From an uncultured Ruminococcus sp. (lineage in GTDB: Bacteria > Bacillota > Clostridia > Oscillospirales > CAG-382), in the NCBI GenBank assembly GCA_902783535.1, contig CACZRJ010000248.1, forward strand, positions 1 to 6,605: a stretch of 6,605 nt of DNA. The letters are read 5' to 3'. This document shows, one piece after another, positions 6,188 to 6,605 of the stretch. A program made the position numbers and the translations under genes. Each line of letters begins with the position of its first letter. Within the stretch, counting starts at the first letter, position 1. The notes beneath the pieces were generated by a model. That model was not told where the DNA came from and ran no database searches. It saw only the letters and a list, made by a program, of their open reading frames with translations.

Positions 6188-6241
6188 TGAATGATTTCCT
6201 CGTTTGTATGTTCCGGGTCCTGAAAATTGAATCGTTCATGA
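6185..6241 (+). repeat. Long-range inverted repeat just upstream of tRNA-Gly
   Basis: TCATGAATGATT (6185-6196) pairs with AATCGTTCATGA (6230-6241) over 12 positions, with one G-T wobble in RNA, enclosing 33 nt. The right arm ends 4 nt before the mature tRNA-Gly. The left arm shares three bases with the preceding hairpin. Confidence 0.5.
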
Positions 6242-6245
6242 ACAC

Positions 6246-6319
<74 letters not shown>

Positions 6320-6339
6320 ACCCTTGAAAAAGGGTTTTT
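6320..6339 (+). terminator. Intrinsic terminator-like hairpin directly after tRNA-Gly
   Basis: ACCCTT (6320-6325) and AAGGGT (6330-6335) form a 6-bp stem with a GAAA tetraloop, followed by T residues to 6339. It begins at the base after the tRNA CCA. The stem is short and only half GC, so termination may be partial. Confidence 0.55.
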
Positions 6340-6352
6340 CCCTACTTATGAA
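6324..6352 (+). promoter_or_regulatory. Possible promoter of tRNA-Arg, overlapping the hairpins
   Basis: TTGAAA (6324-6329; 5 of 6 to consensus) and TATGAA (6347-6352; 4 of 6) are separated by exactly 17 nt. Transcription would start at about 6359-6360, practically at the mature 5' end of tRNA-Arg. It overlaps both terminator-like stems, so it may be fortuitous. Confidence 0.35.
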
Positions 6353-6360
6353 GGGATTTT
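6339..6360 (+). terminator. Second small hairpin with TTTT before tRNA-Arg
   Basis: TCCCT (6339-6343) and AGGGA (6352-6356) form a 5-bp stem with an 8-nt loop, followed by TTTT. Its arms can also pair with those of the preceding hairpin. It is weak on its own. Confidence 0.35.
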
Positions 6361-6437
6361 GCGTCTTTAGCTCAGCTGGATAGAGCAACTGCCTTCTAAG
6401 CAGTAGGCCGAGGGTTCGAGTCCCCCAAGACGCGCCA
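6361..6437 (+). tRNA. tRNA-Arg (anticodon UCU)
   Basis: The acceptor GCGTCTT (6361-6367) pairs fully with AAGACGC (6427-6433), with discriminator G and encoded CCA (6435-6437). The D stem is GCTC/GAGC. The anticodon stem is ACTGC/GCAGT with loop CTTCTAA, anticodon TCT at 6395-6397, reading AGA/AGG. The T loop TTCGAGT is normal, but the T stem GAGGG/CCCCC has an A-C mismatch at pair 50-64. Otherwise canonical. Confidence 0.97.
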
Positions 6438-6510
6438 ATGTGCGGCCGATCCCTTTTGGCCGAAGTTTCAGCAGAGATTTCAAAATGCCGAAAGCCGATT
6501 CGGTTCACAT
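6438..6510 (+). other. Structured spacer between tRNA-Arg and tRNA-His
   Basis: The spacer contains CGGCC/GGCCG (6443-6447 and 6458-6462), CCGAA/TTCGG (6488-6492 and 6499-6503), and an outer ATGTG/CACAT pair (from 6438-6442 and 6506-6510, joining the two tRNA flanks). No T-run and no convincing promoter are seen. It fits a processed spacer within a common tRNA-Arg/tRNA-His precursor. Confidence 0.45.
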
Positions 6511-6588
6511 GGTGGGTATAGCTCAGTTGGTTAGAGTGCCAGGTTGTGGCCCTGGAGGTCGAGGGTTCAAATCCCTCTACTCACCCCA
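6511..6588 (+). tRNA. tRNA-His (anticodon GUG)
   Basis: An encoded extra G at 6511 (position -1) faces C73 (6585), the histidine identity pair. The acceptor GTGGGTA (6512-6518) pairs with TACTCAC (6578-6584) with one G-T wobble, and CCA is encoded at 6586-6588. The D stem is GCTC/GAGT. The anticodon stem is CCAGG/CCTGG with loop TTGTGGC, anticodon GTG at 6546-6548. The T stem GAGGG/CCCTC and loop TTCAAAT are canonical. Nothing recognisable follows to the window end at 6605. Confidence 0.97.
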
Positions 6589-6605
6589 AAACGTGCGATC
6601 TGAAA

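Overview
The window looks like a chromosomal segment of a low-GC-phylum (Firmicutes/Bacillota) bacterium, most likely of the class Clostridia. Four things point there: a WhiA homologue, a DnaE whose last residues resemble those of Firmicutes DnaE proteins, strong AGGAGG-type ribosome binding sites, and tRNA genes with encoded CCA ends. Base composition is moderate, slightly above half G+C by eye. I see no mobile element, CRISPR array or phage gene. Most of the window is housekeeping core genome.

Positions 1-5569, minus strand: a tight gene cluster read right to left as murB, whiA, dnaE, then a class A penicillin-binding protein that runs off the left edge. Gaps are 28 nt and 8 nt, followed by a 4-nt ATGA overlap, so this is almost certainly one operon. 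It joins peptidoglycan precursor synthesis (MurB), a division-linked DNA-binding protein (WhiA), the replicative polymerase alpha subunit (DnaE) and a glycan polymerase/transpeptidase. A promoter with a perfect TATAAT lies just upstream of murB.

Positions 5570-5880: a divergent control region. It holds the murB promoter (minus) and the rpsT promoter (plus). Between them are a 7-1-7 palindrome and a cluster of nested dyads with no assigned function.

Positions 5881-6605, plus strand: rpsT (ribosomal protein S20) starting with TTG, a GC-rich hairpin, then tRNA-Gly(UCC), tRNA-Arg(UCU) and tRNA-His(GUG), separated by structured spacers.

Points most worth a second look: WhiA is only 225 residues and lacks most of the N-terminal half-domain found in the family (about 310 residues). 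The usual whiA neighbours rapZ and yvcK are absent between murB and whiA. The DnaE PHP domain appears to have lost two of nine canonical metal ligands. The tRNA-Gly has C instead of U at position 55. The Gly-Arg tRNA spacer has four segments that can pair in alternative ways and overlaps a possible promoter. I did not find a convincing wholly new system; these are unusual variants of known parts.
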